64,000 nucleotides of DNA from RH-AL1 sp965277355. GTDB taxonomy: Bacteria > Pseudomonadota > Alphaproteobacteria > Rhizobiales > Beijerinckiaceae. The notes under the pieces are model-generated. The model was not told the DNA's origin, made no database searches, and saw only the letters and a list, made by a program, of their open reading frames with translations. Made by a program: the position numbers and the translations under genes. Where the stretch lies: assembly GCA_965277355.1 (NCBI GenBank), contig CBDICN010000002.1, positions 1,302,001 to 1,366,000 on the forward strand. Reading direction: 5' to 3'. This document shows, in pieces, positions 24,674-33,765 of the stretch (positions within the stretch are counted from its first letter, which is position 1; each line of letters begins with the position of its first letter).

Positions 24674-26894
24674 GACACGTGTCCGCCACGGCGCCTCGAT
24701 CGGCCAGCCGCTCTCCCGCCGCGAAGGCGTCCTGAAGGTCACCGGCGGCGCGCGCTACGCCGCAGACCATCGTCCCGAAGGCATGCTGCACGCGGCGCTG
24801 GCGGTGGCCAGCATCGCGCGTGGCCGCGTCACTCATCTCGACGTCGCGGCGGCGAAGGCCCATCCCGGCGTCGTCGCCGTGATGACGCCGGAGAACGCTC
24901 CCAAGCTGGCGGTGCACCCGGACGAGAAGCAGGGGCCGTTCGACTTCCGTCTCGACATCCTGCAGAACGACGCGGTCCGCTACGCCAATCAGCCGATCGC
25001 GGTCGTCATCGCCGAGACGCTGGAGGCGGCGCAGGAGGGCGTGGCCCTGCTTGCGCCCGGCTACGAGGCGGAGGCGGCGCGCATCGGCCTCGACGGCGAG
25101 ACCTACGATCCGGGCGCGGTCGGCGCCGGCGCGCCCTCGGCCTACGGCGGCGGCGATGTCGCCGACGGGTTCGGCAAGGCGGACCGCACGGTCGAGGCCA
25201 CTTTCGAGACCCCGCCGCAGTACCACAACGCGATGGAGCCGCATGCGACCGTGGCCCGCTGGGACGGCGGCAAGCTGATCCTCGACACGCCGAGCCAGGC
25301 CATGTCGATGGGCCAGGCCCGTCTCGCCGCGCTGTTCGGCATCGAGCCCGGCGACATCCTCATCCGCAGCCCCTTCCTCGGCGGCGGCTTCGGCTCGAAG
25401 GCGCTGATCACCGGCCCGCAGGTACTCGGCGTGATGGCCGCCAAGCTGGTCAACCGGCCTGTCAAGCTGGTGCTGCGTCGCGAGCAGATGTTCGGTCCGG
25501 TCGGCCATCGCGGCGCGACGCGGCAGGTGGTGAAGCTCGGGGCTGACGCGCTGGGCAAGCTGACCGCGATCGAGCACCATACCGTGTCGCCGTCGAGCGC
25601 CTTCGACGATTTCTGCGAGCCGGCCGGCCTCGTCGCGCGCCACCTCTACGCCAGTCCGGCGATCATGACGACGCATGCCGCGATCCGCAACGACGTCGGC
25701 ACCCCGCTGTTCATGCGCGCGCCCGGCGAGGCTTCCGGCAGCGTCGCGCTCGAGATCGCGATGGACGAGATGGCCGAGCGGTGCGGCATGGATCCGCTGG
25801 CGTTCCGCCTCGCGAACTACGCCGACGTCGAGCCGATCACCGGCAAGCCGTTCTCCTCCAAGCAGCTGCGCGAGTGCTACGCCGCTGGGGCCGAGCGCTT
25901 CGGCTGGCGCGATCGCCCGCTCGAACCACGCCGCATGCGCGACGCCGACGGACTGCTGGTCGGCTGGGGCATCGGCACCGCGACCTTTCCGGCCTTGATG
26001 TTCCAGGCGCAGGCCAGCGCGACCCTGCGCAAGGACGGCTCGGCGCGCGTTGCCATCGGCGCGCACGACATGGGGCAAGGCGCCTGGACGAGCCTCGCGC
26101 AGATCGCCGCCGACGGCCTCGGCGTCGACTACGACGCGCTCGATTTCGCGATGGGCACGTCGGACCTGCCGAACGGCGGCATGGCCGGCGGATCGGCCGG
26201 CACCGCGACCGCCGGCTCGGCGATCCACGGCGCGGCGCGGGACGTGATCAAGCAACTCGCGACACTGGCCACCGGCGACGAGCGCTCACCGCTGTTCGGC
26301 GCCGGCAATGCCGGGCTCGTGTTGCGCGACGGCCGCCTCGTGCGGGAGGACGACGAGAGCCGCGGCGAGGCGGTGACCGCCATTCTCGCCCGTGCCGGCA
26401 AGGACGAGATCGAGGGCAACGGTTCGGCCGCTCCCGACCAAGCCGTGACGGAGACCTACGCCATGCACGCGCACGGCGCCGTCTTCGTCGAGGTAAAAGT
26501 GGATCCCGAGCTCGGACAGATCCGCTGCACCCGCCTCGTCGGCGCCTTCGCGGCCGGCCGCATCGTCAACCCGCGTCTCGTCAAGAGCCAGCTCTACGGC
26601 GGCATGATCTGGGGCGTGTCCTTCGCGCTCCACGAGCACGCCTTGTTCGACAAGCGCTCCGGCCGGCCGATGAACCCGAATTTCGCCGAGTACTATGTGC
26701 CGGTGAGCGCGGACATCGCCTCGCTCGAGGCGATCCTGGTCGAGGAGCACGACACCCACGTCAACCCGCTCGGCATCAAGGGCGTCGGCGAGATCGGCAT
26801 CACCGGGACCGCCGGCGCGATCGCCAACGCGGTCTGGCACGCGACCGGGGTCCGCGTCCGCGAGACGCCGATCACGCTCGACAAGCTGTTGTAG
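24666..26894 (+). CDS. paoC: Aldehyde oxidoreductase, molybdenum cofactor-binding subunit (PaoC/YagR-like)
   Basis: A 742-residue catalytic subunit of the xanthine oxidase family, starting 8 bases inside the end of paoB. Recognisable parts: SIGQPLSRREGVLKVTGGARYAAD at the start, the cofactor loop LGGGFGSKA, ARWDGGKLILDTPSQ, and the C-terminal GVGEIGITGT carrying the catalytic Glu. The family oxidises aldehydes (aromatic or aliphatic) to acids with water as oxygen source. No xdhC/paoD-type chaperone gene follows, so cofactor loading must use a protein encoded elsewhere. Substrate is not predictable. Confidence 0.9.
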   Translation: MPETRVRHGASIGQPLSRREGVLKVTGGARYAADHRPEGMLHAALAVASIARGRVTHLDVAAAKAHPGVVAVMTPENAPKLAVHPDEKQGPFDFRLDILQNDAVRYANQPIAVVIAETLEAAQEGVALLAPGYEAEAARIGLDGETYDPGAVGAGAPSAYGGGDVADGFGKADRTVEATFETPPQYHNAMEPHATVARWDGGKLILDTPSQAMSMGQARLAALFGIEPGDILIRSPFLGGGFGSKALITGPQVLGVMAAKLVNRPVKLVLRREQMFGPVGHRGATRQVVKLGADALGKLTAIEHHTVSPSSAFDDFCEPAGLVARHLYASPAIMTTHAAIRNDVGTPLFMRAPGEASGSVALEIAMDEMAERCGMDPLAFRLANYADVEPITGKPFSSKQLRECYAAGAERFGWRDRPLEPRRMRDADGLLVGWGIGTATFPALMFQAQASATLRKDGSARVAIGAHDMGQGAWTSLAQIAADGLGVDYDALDFAMGTSDLPNGGMAGGSAGTATAGSAIHGAARDVIKQLATLATGDERSPLFGAGNAGLVLRDGRLVREDDESRGEAVTAILARAGKDEIEGNGSAAPDQAVTETYAMHAHGAVFVEVKVDPELGQIRCTRLVGAFAAGRIVNPRLVKSQLYGGMIWGVSFALHEHALFDKRSGRPMNPNFAEYYVPVSADIASLEAILVEEHDTHVNPLGIKGVGEIGITGTAGAIANAVWHATGVRVRETPITLDKLL

Positions 26895-26988
26895 CGGTGC
26901 TCCGCCAATGCAGATGACGGTGTCGCGGTAGCGCGGGCGGCATGTCGTGGGTGAGGAAGTGCGGCGGCTCGCCAGCGGCCGCGCGACC

Positions 26989-28395
26989 TCACATGTGGAT
27001 CGCGCGCTTCTCCACCGCCATCGCCGCTTCCTTGACCGCCTCCGCCATGGTCGGGTGGGCGTGGCAGGTGCGCGCGAGGTCTTCCGACGAGCCGCCGAAT
27101 TCCATCAGCACCGCGCATTCCGCGATGAGATCGCCGGCGGCGGCGCCGATGATATGGACCCCGAGCACGCGGTCGGTTTCGGCATCGGCCAGCACCTTCA
27201 CGAACCCTTCGGTGTGGCGCATCGCCCGGGCGCGACCGTTGGCGGTGAACGGGAACTTGCCGACGCGGTAGGCGATTCCGGCCGCCTTCAGTTCCTCCTC
27301 CGTGCGGCCGACGGCGGCGACCTCCGGCATCGTATAGACCACGCCGGGGATGACACCGTAGTTCACGTGGCCGTGCTGCCCGGCGAGCATCTCGGCGAGC
27401 GCGACGCCTTCGTCCTCGGCCTTGTGGGCGAGCATCGGGCCGCGGATCACGTCCCCGATCGCGTAGATGCCCTGTACGTTGGTCGCGAAGCCGTCGTCGA
27501 CCGTGACGCGGCCGCGGTCGAGCGCCACCCCGGCCTCCTCGAGGCCGAGCCCTTCCGTGTTGGGACGGCGGCCGATGGCCAGCAACACGACGTCCGCCTC
27601 GAAGGTCTTCGCCCCGCCGCCGTCCTTCGGCTCGACGGTCACTTTCGCGCCGCCCTTGGTCTTCTCGACGCCGGCGACCTTGTAGCCGAGGTGGAACGAG
27701 AGGCCCTGCTTCTCAAGCACGCGCTGGAACTGCTTCGAAACCTCCTCGTCCATGCCAGGCAGGATGCGCTCGAGAAAGTCGATCACCTCGACGTCGGCGC
27801 CGAGCCGCTTCCACACCGAGCCGAGCTCGAGCCCGATGTAGCCGCCGCCGACGACCAGCAGTTTCTTCGGCACGCTCGCCAGCTTCAGCGCGCCTTCCGA
27901 CGAGACGATCACCGTTTCGTCGATTTCGACGCCGGGGATGCGCGCGGCCTCCGAGCCGGTGGCGATGCAGATCGCCTTCGTCTCCAGCGTCCGCGTTGCG
28001 CCGTCCTCGGCCTTCACCTCGACGGCGCCCGGCCCCTTGATCGAGCCGGTGCCCATGAAGGTCTCGACCTTGTTCTTCTTGAACAGGAACGACACGCCGT
28101 TGACGTTGGCCCCGACCGTGTCGTCCTTGTGCTTCATCATCGCCTTTAGATCGAGCTTCGGCTTGCCCACGGAGATGCCGAGCGCGGGGAAATCGTGGGC
28201 GATCTCCTCGAACTTCTCGCTCGCGTAGAGCAGCGCCTTGGAGGGGATGCAGCCGATGTTGAGGCAGGTGCCGCCGAAAGTCGTGCGCTTCTCGACCACC
28301 GCCACCTTGAGGCCGAGTTGGGCGGCGCGAATCGCGCAGACATAGCCGCCCGGGCCGGTGCCGATAACGATGAGGTCGTAGGTCATGGACTCCAA
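26989..28395 (-). CDS. lpdA: Dihydrolipoyl dehydrogenase (E3)
   Basis: A 468-residue flavoprotein disulfide reductase that reoxidises the lipoyl groups of 2-oxoacid dehydrogenase complexes with NAD+. FAD loop IGTGPGGYVCAIRAAQLG, redox-active disulfide GGTCLNIGCIPSKALL (residues about 41-56), NAD loop VVGGGYIGLELGSVW and the C-terminal His-Glu pair in CHAHPTMAEA are all present. It is the last gene of the minus-strand sucD-sucA-sucB-lpd group; two pentapeptide-protein pieces and an SDR remnant separate it from sucB. Confidence 0.96.
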   Translation of the reverse strand: MESMTYDLIVIGTGPGGYVCAIRAAQLGLKVAVVEKRTTFGGTCLNIGCIPSKALLYASEKFEEIAHDFPALGISVGKPKLDLKAMMKHKDDTVGANVNGVSFLFKKNKVETFMGTGSIKGPGAVEVKAEDGATRTLETKAICIATGSEAARIPGVEIDETVIVSSEGALKLASVPKKLLVVGGGYIGLELGSVWKRLGADVEVIDFLERILPGMDEEVSKQFQRVLEKQGLSFHLGYKVAGVEKTKGGAKVTVEPKDGGGAKTFEADVVLLAIGRRPNTEGLGLEEAGVALDRGRVTVDDGFATNVQGIYAIGDVIRGPMLAHKAEDEGVALAEMLAGQHGHVNYGVIPGVVYTMPEVAAVGRTEEELKAAGIAYRVGKFPFTANGRARAMRHTEGFVKVLADAETDRVLGVHIIGAAAGDLIAECAVLMEFGGSSEDLARTCHAHPTMAEAVKEAAMAVEKRAIHM

Positions 28396-28414
28396 GTTTC
28401 AGCTCGAGTTCGCT

Positions 28415-28502
28415 CTAGCGGCCGCCGGACACGGTCAGCACGTTGCCTGTAACATAGGAGGCCGCGTCGGAGAGGAGGTACAGCACGGCCGACACCGCGG
28501 GT
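28415..28502 (-). pseudogene. C-terminal remnant of an SDR-family oxidoreductase
   Basis: On the minus strand, about 28 codons ending at TAG 28417-28415 read VSAVLYLLSDAASYVTGNV and then LTVSGGR, the standard C-terminus of a short-chain dehydrogenase. An in-frame TAA lies just before it and no other SDR sequence is present upstream; the pentapeptide-repeat gene begins there instead. It is therefore the tail of a lost gene that stood between sucB and lpd, an arrangement I recall from related Hyphomicrobiales. Confidence 0.7.
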
Positions 28503-28510
28503 TAGCGACA

Positions 28511-28855
28511 TCAGGAGCGAGCACCCTCGCCCGTTTGTGTCGACCGGGCTTCGCCGAGCAGCTTCTTCCGATCAATATAGACCGGAAGCCGTGTATCCTC
28601 GTCGATAATTGCTCCCGCAAGCTGCTCGACCGTCAAGTTCTTGGCGTCCGTGAGATCCGCTCCACGCAGTATCGTACCGTTTAGGCGGGCATCGCGAAAG
28701 TCGGAACGCCTGAAATTAGCATGGCTGAAGTCAGCCCCAGATAGATTGGCGTTCCAAAGCCGCGCATTGCTTAGATTGGTTCGCCGTAGAAAAGCGCCAT
28801 GCAGATCCACGACTGGGTAGGTCTTAGTCAACGAGCCGCTTGTCATCTTGGACAA
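28511..28855 (-). CDS. Pentapeptide-repeat protein, C-terminal part (frameshifted)
   Basis: A 114-residue frame containing about eight pentapeptide repeats of the A(D/N)LxX type (for example LHGAFLRRTNLSNARLWNA), then a hydrophilic tail. Pentapeptide repeats fold as a right-handed beta-helix. The frame overlaps the end of the upstream membrane/EAR-like frame by 32 bases in a different register. In homologues a signal/membrane N-terminus, an LEVRLGAIYALE module and the repeats form one protein, so this is probably the second half of a gene split by a one-base indel. Its own start (MSKMTSG) could still allow separate translation. Confidence 0.6.
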   Translation of the reverse strand: MSKMTSGSLTKTYPVVDLHGAFLRRTNLSNARLWNANLSGADFSHANFRRSDFRDARLNGTILRGADLTDAKNLTVEQLAGAIIDEDTRLPVYIDRKKLLGEARSTQTGEGARS

Positions 28856-29237
28856 CTCTCAACTGCAAAATTTCCATGATCGCACGGATATCGACCGGTG
28901 GTTCCGCTTCGCCGAATTCGCCCTCGCGCTCGCGAAGATGAGCTTGGAGCAACTCGAACACCGGATCGGCCAAGTCACGAAAGTCCAAGCCGATCGTCTT
29001 CAGCACATAGATGGCCCCAAGACGAACCTCAAGGCGCTCATCGAGCAGCTGTCCAACGGCACGATTGAAAAGCTCGGTGACGTGGGCACGACGCGCGAGT
29101 TCGGCTTGCAGGGCAGCCGAGCCGGCCTGCAAGGCTTCCGGGGTCAGGCGTCGCCAAGCCAGGAACAAGCCGCCAAAGGCAGCCAGTGCTAGGCCCAGGT
29201 TTCGGGCGATTTCAGAAAGTTGAATCCAAGCCGGCAC
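28824..29237 (-). CDS. Membrane-anchored N-terminal part of a pentapeptide-repeat protein (frameshifted)
   Basis: A 137-residue frame with one transmembrane helix (GLALAAFGGLFLAWR, residues about 14-28), an AQxELARRAHVTELFNRAVG helix region and the motif ERLEVRLGAIYVLKTIG, followed by IRAIMEILQLR. This is the known N-terminal layout of membrane-associated bacterial pentapeptide-repeat proteins, and the repeats follow immediately in another register (28855-28511). The break lies between 28855 and 28824. Function of the family is unclear. The pair sits between sucB and lpd, apparently inserted in the 2-oxoglutarate dehydrogenase locus. Confidence 0.6.
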   Translation of the reverse strand: MPAWIQLSEIARNLGLALAAFGGLFLAWRRLTPEALQAGSAALQAELARRAHVTELFNRAVGQLLDERLEVRLGAIYVLKTIGLDFRDLADPVFELLQAHLREREGEFGEAEPPVDIRAIMEILQLRVVQDDKRLVD

Positions 29238-29261
29238 GGTCTTGCAGCGGCAAGGTCGGCC

Positions 29262-30593
29262 CTAAAGATCCAGCACAAGCCGCGCCGGATCCTCGAGCGC
29301 CTCCTTGACGCGGACCAGAAAGGTCACCGCCTCCTTGCCGTCGACGATGCGGTGGTCGTAGCTGACCGCGAGATACATCATCGGTCGCGCCTCGATCTTG
29401 CCGGCGACCACCATCGGCCGCTCTTGGATCTTGTGCATGCCGAGAATCCCGGACTGCGGCGCGTTGAGGATCGGCGTCGACATCAGCGAACCGTAGATGC
29501 CGCCGTTGGTGATCGTGAACGTGCCGCCTTGCATGTCCTCGATCTTCAGCTTGCCATCGCGCGCCTGTTTCCCGAAGCTTGAGATCGCCTTTTCGATGCC
29601 GGCCAACCCGAGCCGGTCGCAGTCGCGCACCACCGGAACGACGAGGCCTTTGTCGGTGCCGACCGCGATGCCGATATGGTAATAGTTCTTGTAGATGAGG
29701 TCGGTGCCGTCGATCTCGGCGTTCACGGCCGGCACGTCCTTGAGGGCCTGCACGCAGGCCTTCACGAAGAAGCCCATGAAGCCGAGCTTGGCGCCGTGCT
29801 TCTTCTCGAACAGGTCTTTGTACTTCGCGCGTAGCGCCATGACCTCGGTCATATCGACCTCGTTGAAGGTCGTGAGCATCGCGGCGGTCGCCTGCGCATC
29901 CTTGAGCCGCCGCGCGATCGTCTGGCGCAGCTTCGTCATCTTGACGCGCTCTTCGCGCTCGGCGTCAGACGGCGGCGAGGGCGCGCGCATCGCGGCGGGG
30001 CGCTCCTGCGCGGGTGGCTGCTCGGCCGGCCGCGGTGCGCGGGCTTCCTCCGCAGCCGGCTCGTAAGCCAACACGTCGCCCTTCATCACCTGCCCGCGCC
30101 GGCCCGAGCCCTCGACTTCAGCGGGATCGACGCCGCGGTCGGCGGCGATCTTCGCGGCGGCGGGCGCCGGCGGCATCGGCTTCGGACCCCTGACGGCTTC
30201 CGAGCCGTTGGCACCGGCGGCCGCGGCCGCGCGGGACGCGGCCGGCGCCGCCTTCGGCGTCTCGGCCGGCGGCGTGCCCTCGGCCTTCGCCTCCGGCTGC
30301 TTCGGCTCGGCCTTCCTGCTCTCGGCCTTGCCGGCAGCCGGCTTGGCGCCGGCACCGCCCTCTGAAATTTGCCCGAGCAGGCCGCCCGGCTCGACCGTCT
30401 CGCCATCCTTCGCGGTGATCTCGGCGAGCACCCCGTCAGCCGGCGCGTTGACTTCAAGCGTCACCTTGTCCGTCTCGAGCTCGACCAGCGGCTCGTCGGC
30501 CTTCACCGCGTCGCCCGCCTTCTTGAACCAGCGCCCGATGGTCGCCTCGCTGACCGATTCACCTAGCGTCGGAACGCGAATCTCAGTGCTCAT
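29262..30593 (-). CDS. sucB: 2-oxoglutarate dehydrogenase E2 (dihydrolipoyllysine succinyltransferase)
   Basis: A 443-residue E2 subunit from ATG 30593. It begins with a lipoyl domain (IRVPTLGESVSEATIGRW; lipoyl Lys in ETDKVTLEV). A long Ala/Pro/Lys-rich linker follows, then the peripheral-subunit-binding domain (AAAKIAADRGVDPAEVEGSG, ending RRGQVMKGD) and the catalytic acyltransferase domain with GGTFTITNGGIYGSL and the active-site SYDHRIVDG (His, Asp). It transfers succinyl from E1-bound intermediate to CoA. sucA lies 52 bases upstream in the same orientation. Confidence 0.96.
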   Translation of the reverse strand: MSTEIRVPTLGESVSEATIGRWFKKAGDAVKADEPLVELETDKVTLEVNAPADGVLAEITAKDGETVEPGGLLGQISEGGAGAKPAAGKAESRKAEPKQPEAKAEGTPPAETPKAAPAASRAAAAAGANGSEAVRGPKPMPPAPAAAKIAADRGVDPAEVEGSGRRGQVMKGDVLAYEPAAEEARAPRPAEQPPAQERPAAMRAPSPPSDAEREERVKMTKLRQTIARRLKDAQATAAMLTTFNEVDMTEVMALRAKYKDLFEKKHGAKLGFMGFFVKACVQALKDVPAVNAEIDGTDLIYKNYYHIGIAVGTDKGLVVPVVRDCDRLGLAGIEKAISSFGKQARDGKLKIEDMQGGTFTITNGGIYGSLMSTPILNAPQSGILGMHKIQERPMVVAGKIEARPMMYLAVSYDHRIVDGKEAVTFLVRVKEALEDPARLVLDL

Positions 30594-30645
30594 TCTCGGT
30601 TGCCGCCCGTGGCGGCCCTCCATTCGGTCAGGTGGCGCGAAAGCG

Positions 30646-33600
30646 TCAGGCAAAGGCCTCGTCGGAGAAAGCCTTCATCTGCGCGAGATGCTTCGACATC
30701 AGGCCGGTCGCCGGTGCGGCCGCCGCCGGGCGGCCGATATAGCGTGGGCGCGTCTGACCGTAGTTCACCTGACCCAGCACCCACTCAAGGTAGGGATCGA
30801 TGAACATCCAGGCGCCCATGTTCTTGGGCTCCTCCTGGCACCAGACGATCTGCGCATTGCTGAAGCGCTGCAACTCGTTGACGAGTGCCTTCAGCGGCAT
30901 CGGGTAGAGCTGCTCGATACGCAATAGATAGACGTCGTCGATCTCGCGCTTCTCACGCTCCTCGAAGAGGTCGTAGTAGACCTTGCCGGAGCACAGGATC
31001 ACGCGGCGGATCTTGTCGTCCCCGGCGAGCTTCACCTTGTGCTCGCCCGCCTTCTCGGCGCCGTCCCGCAGGAGGCGGTGGAACGTGGTGCCCATCTCCA
31101 TCTCGTCGAGGCTCGAGACCGCCCGCTTGTGGCGCAGCAGCGACTTCGGCGTCATCAGGATCAGCGGCTTGCGGATGTCGCGCTTAAGCTGGCGGCGCAG
31201 GATGTGGAAGTAGTTCGCCGGCGTCGTGCAGTTGGCGACCTGCATGTTGTCCTCGGCGCACAGCTGCAGATAGCGCTCGAGCCGTGCCGAGGAGTGCTCC
31301 GGCCCCTGGCCCTCGTAACCATGCGGGAGCAGGCAGACGAGGCCCGACAGCCGCAGCCACTTGCGCTCGGCGCACGAGATGAACTGGTCGAACACCACCT
31401 GAGCGCCGTTGGCGAAATCGCCGAACTGCGCCTCCCACAGCACCAGCGCGTTGGGTTCCGCGACGGAATAGCCGTACTCGAAGCCGAGCACCGCTTCCTC
31501 CGACAGCATCGAGTTGATGACCTCGAATCGCGCCTGCTCGTCGCGGATGTGGTTGAGCGGCACGTAGCGGCTCTCGTTGTCCTGGTCGATCAGCACGGAA
31601 TGGCGCTGTGAAAAGGTGCCGCGCTCGGTATCCTGACCGGACAGCCGGATGCGATAGCCCTCGTCGGCGAGGCTCGCGAAAGCGAGCGCCTCACCCATCG
31701 CCCAATCGATGTTCTCGCCCGTGTCGACCGCCTTGCGGCGATTGTCGAGCAGCCGCTGGATCGTCTTGTGCAGGTGGAAGCCCTGCGGCACCTGGGTGAT
31801 GCGGTGGCCGAGCTCGACCAGGCGCGCACGCTCGACGCCGGTGCGGCCGCGGCGGTCCTCGTCCTGCGGCGTGCCGGACCGCAGCCCCGCCCAGCGCCCG
31901 TCGAGCCAGTCGGCGTGGTTGGGCTTGTAGTGCTGGCCGGCCTCGAACTCCTCCTCGAGCGTCTTGCGCCAGTCGGCGATTGCGGCGTCGACCGCCTCCT
32001 GAGAGATCGTGCCTTCCTTGACGAGCTTGGCCGCGTAGATCTCAAGGACGCCCTGATGCGCGCGGATCTTCTTGTACATCAAGGGCTGGGTGAAGGACGG
32101 CTCATCACCCTCGTTGTGACCGAAGCGGCGATAGCAGAACATGTCGATGACGACAGGTTTGTGGAAGCGCTGCCGGAACTCGACCGCGATTTTGGCCACG
32201 TAGACCACCGCCTCCGGATCGTCCCCGTTCACGTGGAGGATGGGAGCCTCGATCATCTTGGCAACATCGGACGGATAGGGCGACGAGCGCGAATAGCGCG
32301 GGTAAGTCGTGAAGCCGATCTGATTGTTGATGATGAAGTGGATTGAGCCGCCGGTGTTGTGACCCTTGAGCCCCGACAGCCCGAAGCACTCGGCGATCAC
32401 GCCCTGGCCCGCGAAGGCGGCGTCGCCGTGGAGCAACAGTGGCAGCACCTTCGAGCGCTCGACGAGGTCGTCCTTCTGGTCCTGCTTGGCGCGGACCTTC
32501 CCCAACACCACCGGATCGACGATCTCGAGATGCGACGGGTTCGAGGCGAGCGAGAGATGCACCGTCTTGTCATCGAAAGTGCGGTCGGACGAGAAGCCGA
32601 GGTGGTACTTGACGTCGCCCGACCCTTGCGTTTCGGCCGGCGTGTACGATCCGCCCTTGAACTCGTGGAAGATCGCGCGGTGGGGCTTATGCATCACCTG
32701 CGAGAGCACGTTGAGCCGGCCGCGATGAGCCATGCCGAACTCGATGTCCTCGACGCCCAGCGCGCCGCCGCGCTTGATGATCTGCTCGAGCGCCGGCACC
32801 ATGCTCTCGCCGCCATCGAGGCCGAAGCGCTTGGTCCCGGTGTATTTGACGTCGAGGAACTTCTCGAAGCCCTCCGCCTCGATCAGCTTGTTGAGGATCG
32901 CCCGCTTGCCTTCCGGCGTGAAGGAGATCGCCTTATCCGGCCCCTCGATGCGCGCCTGCATCCAGGCCTTTTCGGCCGGGTCGGACATGTGGACGAATTC
33001 GTAACCGATCGTATCGCAGTAGGTGCGGCGCAGGATCGGCATGATCTCGTTGATCGAGGCCCATTCGAGCCCGAGCACGCCATCGATGAAGATCTTGCGG
33101 TCGTAGTCGGGTTCGCTGAAGCCGTAGCTCGAGGGATGCAGCTCCTCAAAGTCCTTGGGCGGTGCGAGTCCCAGCGGATCGAGCTTGGCGTGGAGGTGGC
33201 CGCGCGTGCGGTAGGCACGAATCATCATCAGGGCACGCGTCGAATCGCGGGTGGCCTGGTTGACCAGCGCGGGCGCCACGGGTTTGCCGTTGATCTGCTC
33301 GGCGGAAGACTTCTCGGCGAGTTTCGCCGCGATCGCCTCCCCTGCCGCCGACCAGTTGCCGTCGAGGGCGGAGGTCGTCTCGCCGTTGCCGGCGATCGGC
33401 CAGTTGGGATGCTTCCAGGCCGGACCATGGGCGCTGCGTTCGACGGCCTGCGGGTCGTCGTTCAGATCGGCGAAGAATTCGCGCCATTGCGGGTCGACGG
33501 AATCTGGATCCTTGCGGTAGCGCTCCTGGAGCTGCTCCATGTAGGCGACGTTACCGCCGTAAAGAAAGGACTCGCTCGCGAACTGCTCACGCCCGGCTGG

Positions 33601-33654
33601 TCGAGCCGACCCGCCTCCACCGTTTCCCGCTCCATTGCCGTCCCGCCGTGCCAT
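30646..33654 (-). CDS. sucA: 2-oxoglutarate dehydrogenase E1 component
   Basis: A 1002-residue thiamine-diphosphate enzyme decarboxylating 2-oxoglutarate. ATG 33654 has GGAGG/GAAGG upstream and is followed by a Gly/Asn-rich start. Family features include SFLYGGNVAYMEQLQERYR near the start, GMAHRGRLNVL, the ThDP region GDAAFAGQGVIAECF and VIDMFCYRRFGHNEGDEP. The C-terminal half holds FGYSVAEPNALVLWEAQFG and VNYGQTRPRYIGRPAAAAPA at the end. Its stop is 52 bases from sucB. sucD is upstream on the same strand, with a small membrane-protein gene between. Confidence 0.97.
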   Translation of the reverse strand: MARRDGNGAGNGGGGSARPAGREQFASESFLYGGNVAYMEQLQERYRKDPDSVDPQWREFFADLNDDPQAVERSAHGPAWKHPNWPIAGNGETTSALDGNWSAAGEAIAAKLAEKSSAEQINGKPVAPALVNQATRDSTRALMMIRAYRTRGHLHAKLDPLGLAPPKDFEELHPSSYGFSEPDYDRKIFIDGVLGLEWASINEIMPILRRTYCDTIGYEFVHMSDPAEKAWMQARIEGPDKAISFTPEGKRAILNKLIEAEGFEKFLDVKYTGTKRFGLDGGESMVPALEQIIKRGGALGVEDIEFGMAHRGRLNVLSQVMHKPHRAIFHEFKGGSYTPAETQGSGDVKYHLGFSSDRTFDDKTVHLSLASNPSHLEIVDPVVLGKVRAKQDQKDDLVERSKVLPLLLHGDAAFAGQGVIAECFGLSGLKGHNTGGSIHFIINNQIGFTTYPRYSRSSPYPSDVAKMIEAPILHVNGDDPEAVVYVAKIAVEFRQRFHKPVVIDMFCYRRFGHNEGDEPSFTQPLMYKKIRAHQGVLEIYAAKLVKEGTISQEAVDAAIADWRKTLEEEFEAGQHYKPNHADWLDGRWAGLRSGTPQDEDRRGRTGVERARLVELGHRITQVPQGFHLHKTIQRLLDNRRKAVDTGENIDWAMGEALAFASLADEGYRIRLSGQDTERGTFSQRHSVLIDQDNESRYVPLNHIRDEQARFEVINSMLSEEAVLGFEYGYSVAEPNALVLWEAQFGDFANGAQVVFDQFISCAERKWLRLSGLVCLLPHGYEGQGPEHSSARLERYLQLCAEDNMQVANCTTPANYFHILRRQLKRDIRKPLILMTPKSLLRHKRAVSSLDEMEMGTTFHRLLRDGAEKAGEHKVKLAGDDKIRRVILCSGKVYYDLFEEREKREIDDVYLLRIEQLYPMPLKALVNELQRFSNAQIVWCQEEPKNMGAWMFIDPYLEWVLGQVNYGQTRPRYIGRPAAAAPATGLMSKHLAQMKAFSDEAFA

Positions 33655-33765
33655 CCTTCTAAACCTCCGACCCGCACCGATCTCGAATCGCGCGGGCGCA
33701 TTCTCGACTTGCCCCAAGTGGGCCTCTGTTTGCCGCCCGGAAGGCGGCGAAAGCGCGTCGCGACG

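Noticed and set aside
24570..26255. A minus-strand open frame of about 560 codons over the molybdenum subunit gene
   Set aside because: Antisense of paoC, with Arg/Ala/Gly-rich composition and no domain.
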